The position numbers were made by a program, and so were the translations under genes. Below, piece by piece: positions 1 to 5,399 of a stretch of DNA of 5,399 bases. Positions within the stretch are counted from its first letter, which is position 1. Each line of letters starts with the position of its first letter. Under the pieces are notes generated by a model. That model was not told the DNA's origin, did not search any database, and worked only from the letters and a program-made list of their open reading frames with translations. The DNA is taken from the NCBI GenBank assembly GCA_021793335.1, contig JAJYSW010000216.1, forward strand, positions 1 through 5,399, given 5' to 3'. The DNA comes from Actinomycetes bacterium (lineage in GTDB: Bacteria; Actinomycetota; Actinomycetes; Mycobacteriales; Micromonosporaceae).

Positions 1-580
1 CTGCGACCACCTGGTAAAAGCTGTACGAGACGGAAGGTTTTCCCTCGTCGAAGCCGTCGATCGTCCGCGGCGAGACCATGTCCATATTGGTGCGTTCAAT
101 GGTCATGGCGGCGGCGTCGGCCTCGCGGCCGACCACGGCGATCAGCTCGTCGTCGTGGACGAGGGCTGCCTCGCCGATGGTGCCGGCGACCGTTCCCTCG
201 TAGCGGTCGAGAAGATCCTCGTCGGGAACGCCTTCGAGCAGTTCGGCCAGTGCGGGCGAGACCCAGACCTCGCCGGGCGCGGGGAAGGCGTCCAGGCCCG
301 GCGGGACCGGGGCGTCATCGCCGGTCCGCGCCAGGTCGATACGGGTGATCTCCTTGCTGCCGTAGTAGTCGACGGCGCTCGCGAAGACCACCGAGCCGTT
401 CTCGGCGGCGACGGGGTCACGCCATTCGGTGCGTTCGGCGCGTTCGGCGAACGCGAAATTGGACGCGACGGCGAACTGGAGCAGGAGCGTGGCCACGACG
501 ACGGCCAGCGCGGTCAGGCCGGTCGAGAGCAGGGCGCTGCGTCCGCCCAAGCGGGTCAGGCGCCAGGCGAGTGCGGTCAT
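1..580 (-). CDS. FtsX-like ABC transporter permease (N-terminal part, 3' end outside window)
   Basis: The reading frame starts with ATG at 580 and stays open to the window edge, giving 193 residues. Residues about 14-40 form one long hydrophobic helix after a short basic N-terminus (Arg7, Arg10, Arg14), so the N-terminus is probably cytoplasmic. From about residue 45 onward the chain is soluble and acidic with no second membrane span, which fits the large extracytoplasmic domain after TM1 in FtsX/MacB-type permeases. The stretch PGEVWVSPALAELL (102-115) resembles the MacB-type periplasmic core. The start overlaps the ATPase stop as ATGA, and a GGAG lies 8 nt upstream, so translation is coupled to the ATPase. 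The FtsX membrane domain itself is beyond the edge, so a 4-TM or 10-TM form cannot be decided. Substrate unknown; family call fairly safe from the ATPase partner and topology. Confidence 0.85.
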   Translation of the reverse strand, partial: MTALAWRLTRLGGRSALLSTGLTALAVVVATLLLQFAVASNFAFAERAERTEWRDPVAAENGSVVFASAVDYYGSKEITRIDLARTGDDAPVPPGLDAFPAPGEVWVSPALAELLEGVPDEDLLDRYEGTVAGTIGEAALVHDDELIAVVGREADAAAMTIERTNMDMVSPRTIDGFDEGKPSVSYSFYQVVA

Positions 581-1269
581 CGGCTCGTCTCCGCCAGGTC
601 GTCGGCCAATCGCAGGCGCCCGTCGCGGATCTCGACGGTGCGAGTGCAGCGCTCGGCGACGATCGGATCGTGGGTGACCACGACCAGGCCCGCGCCGAGT
701 TCGGCGACGGTGTCGAGCAGGACGCCCATGACCTGGTCGCCGGTGGTGCGGTCGAGCGCGCCGGTGGGCTCGTCGGCGAAGACGACGGCCGGGGCGATGA
801 CGAGGGCGCGGGCGAGCGCGACACGCTGGGCCTCGCCGCCGGAGAGCTCGCCGGGGCGGCGGTGCTCCTTGCCGGCCAGGCCGAGCTGCCGCAGCCGGTC
901 GCGGGCGGGGCCGAGGGCTTTACGGCGTGGTGTACCGCCGAGCATGAGCGGCAGCGCGACGTTCTCCTCTGCCGGCAGTTCGGGCAGCAGCTGTCCGAAC
1001 TGGAACAGGAAGGCGAACCTGGTGCGCCTCAGGTGGCTGCGTTCGCGTTCGGAGAGGGTGTCGATGCGTTCGCCGAACAGGCGGACCTCACCCGCATCGG
1101 GCCGGATGACGCCTGCCAGGCAGTGCAGCAGAGTCGATTTGCCGGAGCCGGAGGGACCGGTCACGGCCACCGATTCGCCGCCGGAGACGGCGAAATCGAC
1201 GCCGCCGAGGGCGATCGCGTCACCGTAATGCTTGCGGAGGCCGTCCGCGGTGAGCATGGCGTTGTTCAT
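577..1269 (-). CDS. ABC transporter ATP-binding protein, FtsE/LolD/MacB type
   Basis: This is a complete 230-residue nucleotide-binding subunit, the normal length for the family, and should power the adjacent permease by ATP hydrolysis on the cytoplasmic face of the membrane. Every catalytic motif is intact: Walker A GPSGSGKST (38-46), Q-loop Gln90, signature LSGGE (142-146), Walker B VVFADEP (162-168) with Glu167, D-loop ALD (171-173) and H-loop His200. FADEPTGALD and an H-loop of the VVTHD type are typical of the FtsE/LolD/MacB group that pairs with FtsX-like permeases. The ATG at 1269 is favoured because it overlaps the upstream small gene's stop (ATGA) and has a GGAAGAG Shine-Dalgarno with 6 nt spacing; Met5 is a weaker alternative. 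Such pairs handle lipoproteins, peptides or envelope stress; the substrate here is not readable. Confidence 0.96.
   Translation of the reverse strand: MNNAMLTADGLRKHYGDAIALGGVDFAVSGGESVAVTGPSGSGKSTLLHCLAGVIRPDAGEVRLFGERIDTLSERERSHLRRTRFAFLFQFGQLLPELPAEENVALPLMLGGTPRRKALGPARDRLRQLGLAGKEHRRPGELSGGEAQRVALARALVIAPAVVFADEPTGALDRTTGDQVMGVLLDTVAELGAGLVVVTHDPIVAERCTRTVEIRDGRLRLADDLAETSR
589..592 (-). promoter_or_regulatory. Ribosome binding site of the permease
   Basis: GGAG on the minus strand lies 8 nt upstream of the ATG at 580, within the end of the ATPase gene. With the ATGA overlap it fixes the permease start. Confidence 0.6.
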
Positions 1270-1379
1270 CGGTGGCTCTTCCGTTCGTGCGAGAGGAAGG
1301 GCAGGACCGCGCCGCTGAGCAGGAATACGGTGCCTATGGCGAGGCTGAGCACTGTGGCGATGTCGAGGAATCCGTTCAT
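1266..1379 (-). CDS. 37-residue single-span membrane protein, first gene of the ABC operon
   Basis: A small frame from ATG at 1379 encodes 37 residues: a short N-terminus, a hydrophobic stretch from about residue 4 to 29 (including ATVLSLAIGTVFLLSGAVL), and a basic tail HERKSHR. By the positive-inside rule the C-terminus should face the cytoplasm. Its stop overlaps the ATPase start as ATGA, the same junction used between ATPase and permease, which is the best evidence that it is a real translated gene. An AGGTGA directly upstream of the ATG can act as a Shine-Dalgarno in the extended anti-SD alignment. I do not recognise a family. It may be an accessory subunit of the transporter or a leader peptide that sets ATPase translation. 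A longer 75-residue version from a GTG at 1493 is unlikely, because its added part is Pro/Arg-rich and would fill the divergent promoter region. Confidence 0.72.
   Translation of the reverse strand: MNGFLDIATVLSLAIGTVFLLSGAVLPFLSHERKSHR
1276..1282 (-). promoter_or_regulatory. Ribosome binding site of the ABC ATPase
   Basis: On the minus strand this reads GGAAGAG, 6 nt before the ATG at 1269. It lies inside the last codons of the small membrane protein gene and supports the chosen ATPase start over the internal Met5. Confidence 0.7.
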
Positions 1380-1493
1380 GTCACCTACTGTGGCCGCATC
1401 GGGGCGTCCCGGCCTCGGCTCGATGACCGGTTTCGGGCCGGGCGGGTCGGCCATTCGACGGAGGCCGCCGGTTTTCCGGCTAGGTTCGGGCAC
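1380..1493. promoter_or_regulatory. Divergent intergenic control region between ABC operon and kinase gene
   Basis: These 114 bp separate two divergently transcribed units and must hold at least the kinase promoter. On the plus strand TAGGTT (1481-1486) is a good -10 candidate. On the minus strand I find no convincing TAnnnT hexamer before the small membrane protein; the TAGGTG next to its ATG is too close to serve as its -10 and is better read as a ribosome binding site. CCGGTT occurs at 1427-1432 and 1468-1473, and again just inside the kinase gene. The shared position suggests that one regulator could control both sides, but no binding protein can be identified here. Confidence 0.6.
1467..1480. 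repeat. Short inverted repeat next to the kinase -10 element
   Basis: GCCGG-TTTT-CCGGC, a 5-bp inverted repeat with a T4 centre, ends at the base before the TAGGTT hexamer. Its position in the promoter spacer would suit an operator. The arms are short and CCGG is self-complementary, so chance occurrence in such GC-rich DNA is quite possible. Confidence 0.35.
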
Positions 1494-1494
1494 A
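1481..1494 (+). promoter_or_regulatory. Putative -10 element and leaderless start of the kinase gene
   Basis: TAGGTT (1481-1486) is close to the actinobacterial -10 consensus TAnnnT and is followed by exactly 7 nt and then the ATG at 1494, which places the expected transcription start on or beside the start codon. No Shine-Dalgarno is present in the CGGGCAC spacer. A clear -35 hexamer at the usual distance is not visible; TTCGAC (1454-1459) is 21 bp away, which is too far for a standard promoter. Confidence 0.55.
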
Positions 1495-2714
1495 TGAGCG
1501 CGAAACCCAACTGGAGCACCCGGTTGAACCGGCTGATCATGCGCGTCCTCAAAATCGGGATCGTCTCGGTGTTGCTGCTGACCCTCCTGGCCGAGTCGTT
1601 GACATCGCTGCCGGGCGATCCGATCCCGATCTCACATCCGGTGGCGTCGCTCCAAGCGGCGTTCTCGCTGCTGGCGATCGGCGTGTACATCTTCTACCGG
1701 CCGGGTCGCAAACGGTGGATCGCCCTCACCGCCCTCGCGTCGCTGGCGATGACACTGCTGGGGGCCACGCTCATCCCCGGCAGGGGCATCGGCGGGGCCG
1801 AGAGCCTGGCACTGCTACTGCTGATGCTGTTCGCCGTCAGGCACTGGGACGCCGCACCGGGGCGGTGGGTCGCGATCGCGCTCGGCGCGGCGATCGCCTC
1901 GATCGGTCTGCGGTTCTTCACCGACAGCACGTCGATCTTCGCCGGGACGGTCATGCTCTCCATGGCCATGTCGACGGTGATCGGCTTCGGCGCCTACCTG
2001 CGCAGCCTGGACAAGCTGCGCCGCGAGACGCAGGAGGAGGTGCGGCGGGCCGAGCGCATGGAACTAGCGCGCGAGATGCACGACTTCGTGGCCCATCACG
2101 TCACCGGGATGGTGGTGCTGGCGCAGGCCGCGCAAGTCACGGACACCGACCCGCGCAAGGCCTTCGCGGACATCGAGGAGGCGGGCCTGGCCGCACTGTC
2201 GTCGATGCGGCGGATGGTGAAGATGCTCCGGGCCGAGGACGCCGGAGCGGGCGTGAACCCGCTGGGCGATCTCTCGCAGATCGAGGACCTCGTGGAGCGG
2301 TTCAGCCGAGAGGGCACCGACGCGACCTGCTTCATCTCTCCGGACCTGGCCGGGAAGGTGGAACCCGAGATCGCGGCGACGGCGCACCGGATCGTGCGCG
2401 AATCGCTGACGAACATCCGCAAGCACGCGAACGACGCCCGGCAGGTGCGGGTGGTCGTGGCCGCGGCCGGTTCGCAGGGCCTGGAAGTGTCGGTGCGCGA
2501 CAACGGCCGGGCGGCACGGAAACGCCTGGTCGAAACCGGCGGTGGGATAGGTCTGCTGGGGCTCGGCGAGCGGGTGGAGGCCGTCGGCGGGCAGTTGCGG
2601 GCCGAGCCGCGGCCGGAGGGCGGCTGGGAGGTCGTGGCATGGCTGCCGCACGCGGGGCTGGAGGCGCACACTCCGGTACCGCATACGGATTCCTCCAGCT
2701 CCGCAGGCGGTTAG
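1494..2714 (+). CDS. Sensor histidine kinase, HisKA_3 (DesK/NarL-partner) type, six membrane spans
   Basis: The 406-residue protein has about six hydrophobic segments in residues 18-168 (near 18-35, 53-68, 76-93, 103-116, 124-140, 148-167), a charged linker likely to form a coiled coil (170-195), and a kinase core. The dimerisation/phosphoacceptor motif is EMHDFVAHHV with His196 as the expected phosphorylated residue. The ATPase domain shows the N-box RESLTNIRKHA (Asn307), a D-box VRDNGRA (335-341) and a G-box GGGIGLLGLGERV (349-361). It should autophosphorylate and pass phosphate to a NarL/LuxR-type response regulator, which is absent from the window. The sensing part is almost all membrane with short loops, which suits detection of a membrane or lipophilic signal. 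The last 17 residues are a Ser/Gly/His-rich tail. The ATG at 1494 is chosen because it follows a -10-like hexamer by 7 nt; the frame is open further upstream but passes through the divergent spacer. Confidence 0.94.
   Translation: MSAKPNWSTRLNRLIMRVLKIGIVSVLLLTLLAESLTSLPGDPIPISHPVASLQAAFSLLAIGVYIFYRPGRKRWIALTALASLAMTLLGATLIPGRGIGGAESLALLLLMLFAVRHWDAAPGRWVAIALGAAIASIGLRFFTDSTSIFAGTVMLSMAMSTVIGFGAYLRSLDKLRRETQEEVRRAERMELAREMHDFVAHHVTGMVVLAQAAQVTDTDPRKAFADIEEAGLAALSSMRRMVKMLRAEDAGAGVNPLGDLSQIEDLVERFSREGTDATCFISPDLAGKVEPEIAATAHRIVRESLTNIRKHANDARQVRVVVAAAGSQGLEVSVRDNGRAARKRLVETGGGIGLLGLGERVEAVGGQLRAEPRPEGGWEVVAWLPHAGLEAHTPVPHTDSSSSAGG
1520..1532. repeat. 13-bp palindrome inside the start of the kinase gene
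   Basis: CCGGTT-G-AACCGG is a perfect 6-bp inverted repeat with a single central base, about 26 bp downstream of the kinase ATG, covering roughly codons 9-13. Its half-site CCGGTT also occurs twice in the divergent spacer. It could be an operator acting from within the transcribed region; it could also be chance in the codons for Thr-Arg-Leu-Asn-Arg. Confidence 0.4.
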
Positions 2715-2725
2715 TTTCGGAGGCA
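2712..2725 (+). promoter_or_regulatory. Putative -10 element overlapping the kinase stop codon; leaderless start of the lipoprotein gene
   Basis: TAGTTT (2712-2717) contains the kinase TAG stop (2712-2714) and is followed by 7 nt and the ATG at 2725, the same geometry as before the kinase. The spacer CGGAGGC holds a GGAGG, but it lies only 1 nt from the ATG, too near to be a normal Shine-Dalgarno for that codon. The lipoprotein could thus be made both by read-through from the kinase (10-nt gap) and from its own start. No clear -35 is seen. Confidence 0.5.
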
Positions 2726-3639
2726 TGAACAGCCTCACCAGGATCGGCACCCTCGCCGCCCCCTTGCTCCTCTGCGCGCTCGCCGGATGCGGCGAGGGAC
2801 CTCCCGATGACGGCGGTGAGGACGCTTCGGCTTCGCCCTCGGCCACTGAGGCGAGTGATGCGGGCGGTGACTTCTGTTCGACGATCACCGAAGTGAGCGG
2901 GTATTTCGGGTTGATCGAGGACGGCCTGGTCTCCGACTCGGTCGAGACCGCCGCCTCGGCCGCCGAGGCCCGCGGGCTCTTGGAGGCGGCCGAGCCGCCG
3001 GCCGAGCTCGCCGAGGACTGGGCGGACATCACCGCGTTCTACGCGGCCGTCGACGACGCGTTCGCCGAGTCCGATCCGGAGGCGGGCAAGTCGAGCTTCG
3101 AGGTGCTCGGCGACGCCGCGCTCACCGTTCCCGACACGGTCGCGCCGGCCGAGAACGGCATCGCGGCGGTCGAGGACTATGCCGAGACCGACTGCGGAGG
3201 CGGGACGGCCGAGGCCGAGGCAGCCGAGCCGGACGGCGCGTGCGGGATGCTCACCGATGCGGATCTGAGCGTGATGTTCGGTGACGACGTCCCCGAACCA
3301 GAGGACCGCTCGTGGGGCCCCGACGCCCAGGAGTGCGTGTGGGAGAACGCCGATGGGACGATCGTCAGCGTCATGTACCAGAGCCGGGAGGACTTCGCCT
3401 CGAACTTCCTGGAATCCTCGGGAGAGCCTCGCCTCACTTTGGACCACATCGAGAACGGCCAGGTCCATCCGGGAATCTACGGCCTGATGTCGTTCGACAC
3501 GCGAGGCTCGTCGACCTACTTCACCGTCGGCGACCGGGGCGGTGTCGTGGGTGTCCGCCTCGGAGAGGAAGGCACGCCCGCCCATGACGACCCGATCTCG
3601 GTCGAACTCGCCGAGAAGGTCGTCGACCGGCTGTCCTGA
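2725..3639 (+). CDS. Acidic two-domain surface lipoprotein with DUF3558-like C-terminal part
   Basis: The 304-residue product begins with a lipoprotein signal peptide: Arg6, a hydrophobic core (8-18) and lipobox LAGC with the lipidated Cys at 22. A disordered Asp/Ser/Ala/Gly-rich tether follows (23-48). Domain one (about 50-157) is mainly helical and Ala/Glu-rich, bounded by Cys51 and Cys157. Domain two (about 172-304) starts CGMLTDADLSVMFG and has a Cys204-Val-Trp, matching the Cys...Leu-Thr...Cys-x-Trp layout of actinobacterial DUF3558 lipoproteins; Cys173-Cys204 is the likely disulfide. The protein is strongly acidic. It should sit on the outer face of the cytoplasmic membrane. Its role is unknown; position right behind a membrane-embedded kinase and near an FtsX-type transporter makes a sensing or transport accessory role possible. 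The DUF3558 assignment is by motif pattern only. Confidence 0.88.
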   Translation: MNSLTRIGTLAAPLLLCALAGCGEGPPDDGGEDASASPSATEASDAGGDFCSTITEVSGYFGLIEDGLVSDSVETAASAAEARGLLEAAEPPAELAEDWADITAFYAAVDDAFAESDPEAGKSSFEVLGDAALTVPDTVAPAENGIAAVEDYAETDCGGGTAEAEAAEPDGACGMLTDADLSVMFGDDVPEPEDRSWGPDAQECVWENADGTIVSVMYQSREDFASNFLESSGEPRLTLDHIENGQVHPGIYGLMSFDTRGSSTYFTVGDRGGVVGVRLGEEGTPAHDDPISVELAEKVVDRLS

Positions 3640-3643
3640 GCCG

Positions 3644-3673
3644 TGGGCCGCCGGCACTGCCCCCGGCGGCCCA
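3644..3673 (+). terminator. Hairpin terminator after the lipoprotein gene
   Basis: TGGGCCGCCGG (3644-3654) and CCGGCGGCCCA (3663-3673) form a perfect 11-bp stem with an 8-nt loop, starting 5 nt after the TGA. There is no U-tract afterwards (ATTCGCC follows), as is common for actinobacterial hairpin terminators. It separates the kinase-lipoprotein unit from the LAL regulator gene. Confidence 0.78.
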
Positions 3674-3705
3674 TTCGCCATCCTCCGCCGATGCCCCGGC
3701 TGCGG

Positions 3706-3720
3706 TAACGTCTGACGTTG
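3706..3720 (+). promoter_or_regulatory. Putative -10 element and 13-bp palindrome at the LAL regulator start
   Basis: TAACGT (3706-3711) fits a TAnnnT -10 and lies 9 nt before the ATG at 3721; no Shine-Dalgarno is visible, so the mRNA is probably leaderless or nearly so. Overlapping it, AACGTC-T-GACGTT (3707-3719) is a perfect 6-bp inverted repeat with one central base. A protein bound there would cover the -10 and start region, so repression or autoregulation is conceivable. The -35 is not recognisable. Confidence 0.45.
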
Positions 3721-5399
3721 ATGCCCTCCCCGAAGTTCGTCGGACGCTCCGCCCACACGCACCGGCTCCGGACCGCCCTCGCCCACGCCGCCGCCGGCGC
3801 CTCGCAGGTGCTGGTGCTGGGCGGTGTGGCCGGAGCGGGCAAGACCGCACTGCTCGACTTCACCGCCGCCTCGGCTCCCGAACACGCCCTGGTGCTGCGC
3901 GCCGCGGGCCACGAGGCCGAGACCGGTATCCCGTACGCGGGAGTCCACCAACTGTTGTGGCCCGTCCGCGACTCACTGGCCCGCCTACCCGGCGAGCACC
4001 GGAGGGACCTGTCGCGCGCGCTCGCCTTCGAGACCGGCGGAGCCCCCGACGCGCTCGCCGCCGCCGGAGCACTGCTCGCGCTCATCACGCGGCTGGCCGA
4101 GTCGCGCCCGGTCGTCATCACCGTCGACGACGCGCAGTGGCTCGACGAATCCAGCCGCCAAGCGCTGGTCTTCACCGCCAGGCGTCTCGACGCCGACGCC
4201 GTGTGCCTGGTGTTCGGCGTCCGCCCCGAAGGCGAGGCCGATGTCGTGGGCGTCGGCGCCTTCATCGAGGTCGGGCCGCTCGGCGACGGCGAGGCCCGTG
4301 CGATGCTCCGGGACCGGCACCGCGAGTTGAGCAGTTTCGTCGCCGACCGGATCGTCGAACGGTCCGCGGGTCTGCCGCTGCTGCTGTCCGAGATCCCGGC
4401 CGAGCTGACCGCAGGCCAGCGTTCGGGCGAGGAACCGCTGCCCTCGACGCTGCCCATCGGGCGTTCCATGGGCCGCCTCTACGGGCAGCGCCTGGCGCTC
4501 CTGGGTCCGGAGGCGCGCATGGCGCTGCTGCTGGCGAGCTTCGAGCCGCTCGGCCCTCGGCGGCTGCGCGAGGCGCTGTCGCGGTCGTCGCTGTCGATCG
4601 CGGCGTTCGAGCCCGCCGAACGCTCCGGTCTGGTGCGGCTGGCCGACGGCACTTGCGAGTTCACGCACCCGACGGTCCGGTTCGCGGTCCGCTCCGATGC
4701 CTCCGCCCGTGAACTGAACGAGGCCCACGCCGTGCTCGCCGCGATGTTCGCCGACGACCCGGCCCGGTACGCGTTCCACATCGGTCGCACCGGCTCGGCA
4801 GCTGACGGCGTCCTCGTCCCCGCGCTCGTCGCCGCGGCCGAGGAGGCGGCGAACCGGGGCGGCCCGGTCGAGGCCGCGAACGCCTGGGAGGCCGCTGCGA
4901 GGCACGCCGAGTCCGAGGAGGACCGGCGCCGTTTCCGGGTCGAAGCGGCCGAGGGATTCATGCGGGCCGGTGCCGGACCACAGGCCGCCGCGATCCTGCG
5001 CGGCCTCATCGCCGAAGCCCGCGACGAGAAGGAGGCGGCGCTTCGGCAACGGGACCTGATGACGGTCCGCATGTGGACCGAGTGCGCGCCGCCGGAGGAC
5101 GGCGAACGGCTCGCCCGTCTGGGCGCGGGCCTGGCGGGAGCCCGGAACCGGGACGAGGCCGAGGCCGGCACGGACCTGCTCGTCGCGCTCGTCCACTGTC
5201 ACCAGGCGAATGGCGACTACCGGGCGGCGAAGGCCGTCGCCGAGCTGATCCGCCGGCGGGTCCCGGTCTCTTCGCTGACGCTCGAACAGCGCCTGTGCTG
5301 CGACATGATCGACGTCATGACCGCAGGCGAGGGCGCCGGTGAGCTCCTGCGCTCGGACTGGATCGACCGGTTCGATGGAGCGGCGACTTCGACGCCTTG
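3721..5399 (+). CDS. LAL-type (large ATP-binding LuxR family) transcriptional regulator, N-terminal 559 residues
   Basis: The open frame runs from ATG at 3721 to the window edge. It begins with FVGR (6-9), the usual lead-in to AAA_16 ATPases, then Walker A GVAGAGKT (35-42), a Walker B VVITVDDAQWLD (131-142) with Asp136/Asp137, and a sensor-like strand LVFGVRPE (163-170). SAGLPLLLSEI (215-225) and FTHPTVRFAVRSDAS (314-328) match conserved landmarks of the LAL/MalT-like family, and residues from about 365 on are Ala/Glu-rich helical repeats resembling TPRs. Full members are around 900 residues and end in a LuxR helix-turn-helix, which would lie outside the window and is inferred, not seen. It has no receiver domain, so it is not the missing partner of the kinase. 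Such proteins are ATP-dependent, signal-gated activators; the target genes are unknown. Start chosen by the -10-like element just upstream and the FVGR position. Confidence 0.9.
   Translation, partial: MPSPKFVGRSAHTHRLRTALAHAAAGASQVLVLGGVAGAGKTALLDFTAASAPEHALVLRAAGHEAETGIPYAGVHQLLWPVRDSLARLPGEHRRDLSRALAFETGGAPDALAAAGALLALITRLAESRPVVITVDDAQWLDESSRQALVFTARRLDADAVCLVFGVRPEGEADVVGVGAFIEVGPLGDGEARAMLRDRHRELSSFVADRIVERSAGLPLLLSEIPAELTAGQRSGEEPLPSTLPIGRSMGRLYGQRLALLGPEARMALLLASFEPLGPRRLREALSRSSLSIAAFEPAERSGLVRLADGTCEFTHPTVRFAVRSDASARELNEAHAVLAAMFADDPARYAFHIGRTGSAADGVLVPALVAAAEEAANRGGPVEAANAWEAAARHAESEEDRRRFRVEAAEGFMRAGAGPQAAAILRGLIAEARDEKEAALRQRDLMTVRMWTECAPPEDGERLARLGAGLAGARNRDEAEAGTDLLVALVHCHQANGDYRAAKAVAELIRRRVPVSSLTLEQRLCCDMIDVMTAGEGAGELLRSDWIDRFDGAATSTP

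Noticed and set aside
1380..1493. N-terminal extension of the small membrane protein from a GTG at 1493
   Set aside because: The added 38 residues are Pro/Arg-rich without a signal, overlap the kinase -10, and no ribosome binding site suits the GTG; the ATG at 1379 has an adjacent AGGTGA.
155..1497. Long plus-strand open frames over the ABC operon
   Set aside because: They oppose genes with intact ABC motifs and encode low-complexity Arg/Gly/Ala-rich sequence without recognisable domains.
2719..2723. GGAGG as a Shine-Dalgarno for the lipoprotein gene
   Set aside because: It ends 1 nt before the ATG at 2725, too close for normal initiation, and no later Met in frame starts a better signal peptide.
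2332..3951. A 539-codon open frame on the minus strand, antisense to the kinase end, the lipoprotein and the LAL start
   Set aside because: Its translation is rich in Arg, Gly and Pro with no domain motifs, and it crosses three genes with clear motifs and a terminator. Long antisense frames are expected in very GC-rich DNA.
3721..5399. The LAL regulator as the response regulator for the kinase
   Set aside because: Its N-terminus is an AAA_16 ATPase with Walker motifs, not a receiver domain with a phosphorylatable aspartate, and a terminator-like hairpin separates it from the kinase unit.

Overview
The window is very GC-rich (roughly 70% by eye), with strong G/C preference at third codon positions and proteins rich in Ala, Gly, Asp and Glu. 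Together with HisKA_3-type kinase, LAL-type regulator and DUF3558-like lipoprotein architectures, this points to a high-GC actinobacterium. The very acidic lipoprotein would fit Glycomycetaceae or relatives, but I cannot name the genus from sequence alone. No RNA gene, mobile element or CRISPR array is visible; this looks like an ordinary chromosomal segment packed with envelope and signalling genes.

Left part (1-1379, minus strand): a tightly coupled operon encodes a 37-residue single-span membrane protein, then an FtsE/LolD/MacB-type ABC ATPase, then an FtsX-like permease that runs off the left edge. Both junctions are ATGA stop/start overlaps, so the three products are probably made together and may act as one complex.

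Middle (1380-3639): a 114-bp divergent spacer separates that operon from a plus-strand six-TM sensor histidine kinase of the HisKA_3 (DesK/NarL-type) class, followed after 10 nt by an acidic two-domain lipoprotein. No response regulator is in the window; the natural place to look is beyond the permease. Kinase, transporter and lipoprotein form a plausible envelope sensing and transport module, but that link rests on proximity only.

Right part (3640-5399): a perfect 11-bp-stem hairpin follows the lipoprotein stop, then a LAL-type (large ATP-binding) regulator starts and runs off the right edge before its expected C-terminal LuxR helix-turn-helix.

The most distinctive signal is regulatory. All three plus-strand genes have a TAnnnT -10-like hexamer ending 7, 7 and 9 nt before the ATG and no well-placed Shine-Dalgarno, suggesting leaderless transcripts. 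Before the lipoprotein the hexamer contains the kinase's own TAG stop. Two 13-bp palindromes of the same 6-1-6 shape lie at the starts of the kinase and LAL genes, and CCGGTT half-sites cluster in and around the divergent spacer.
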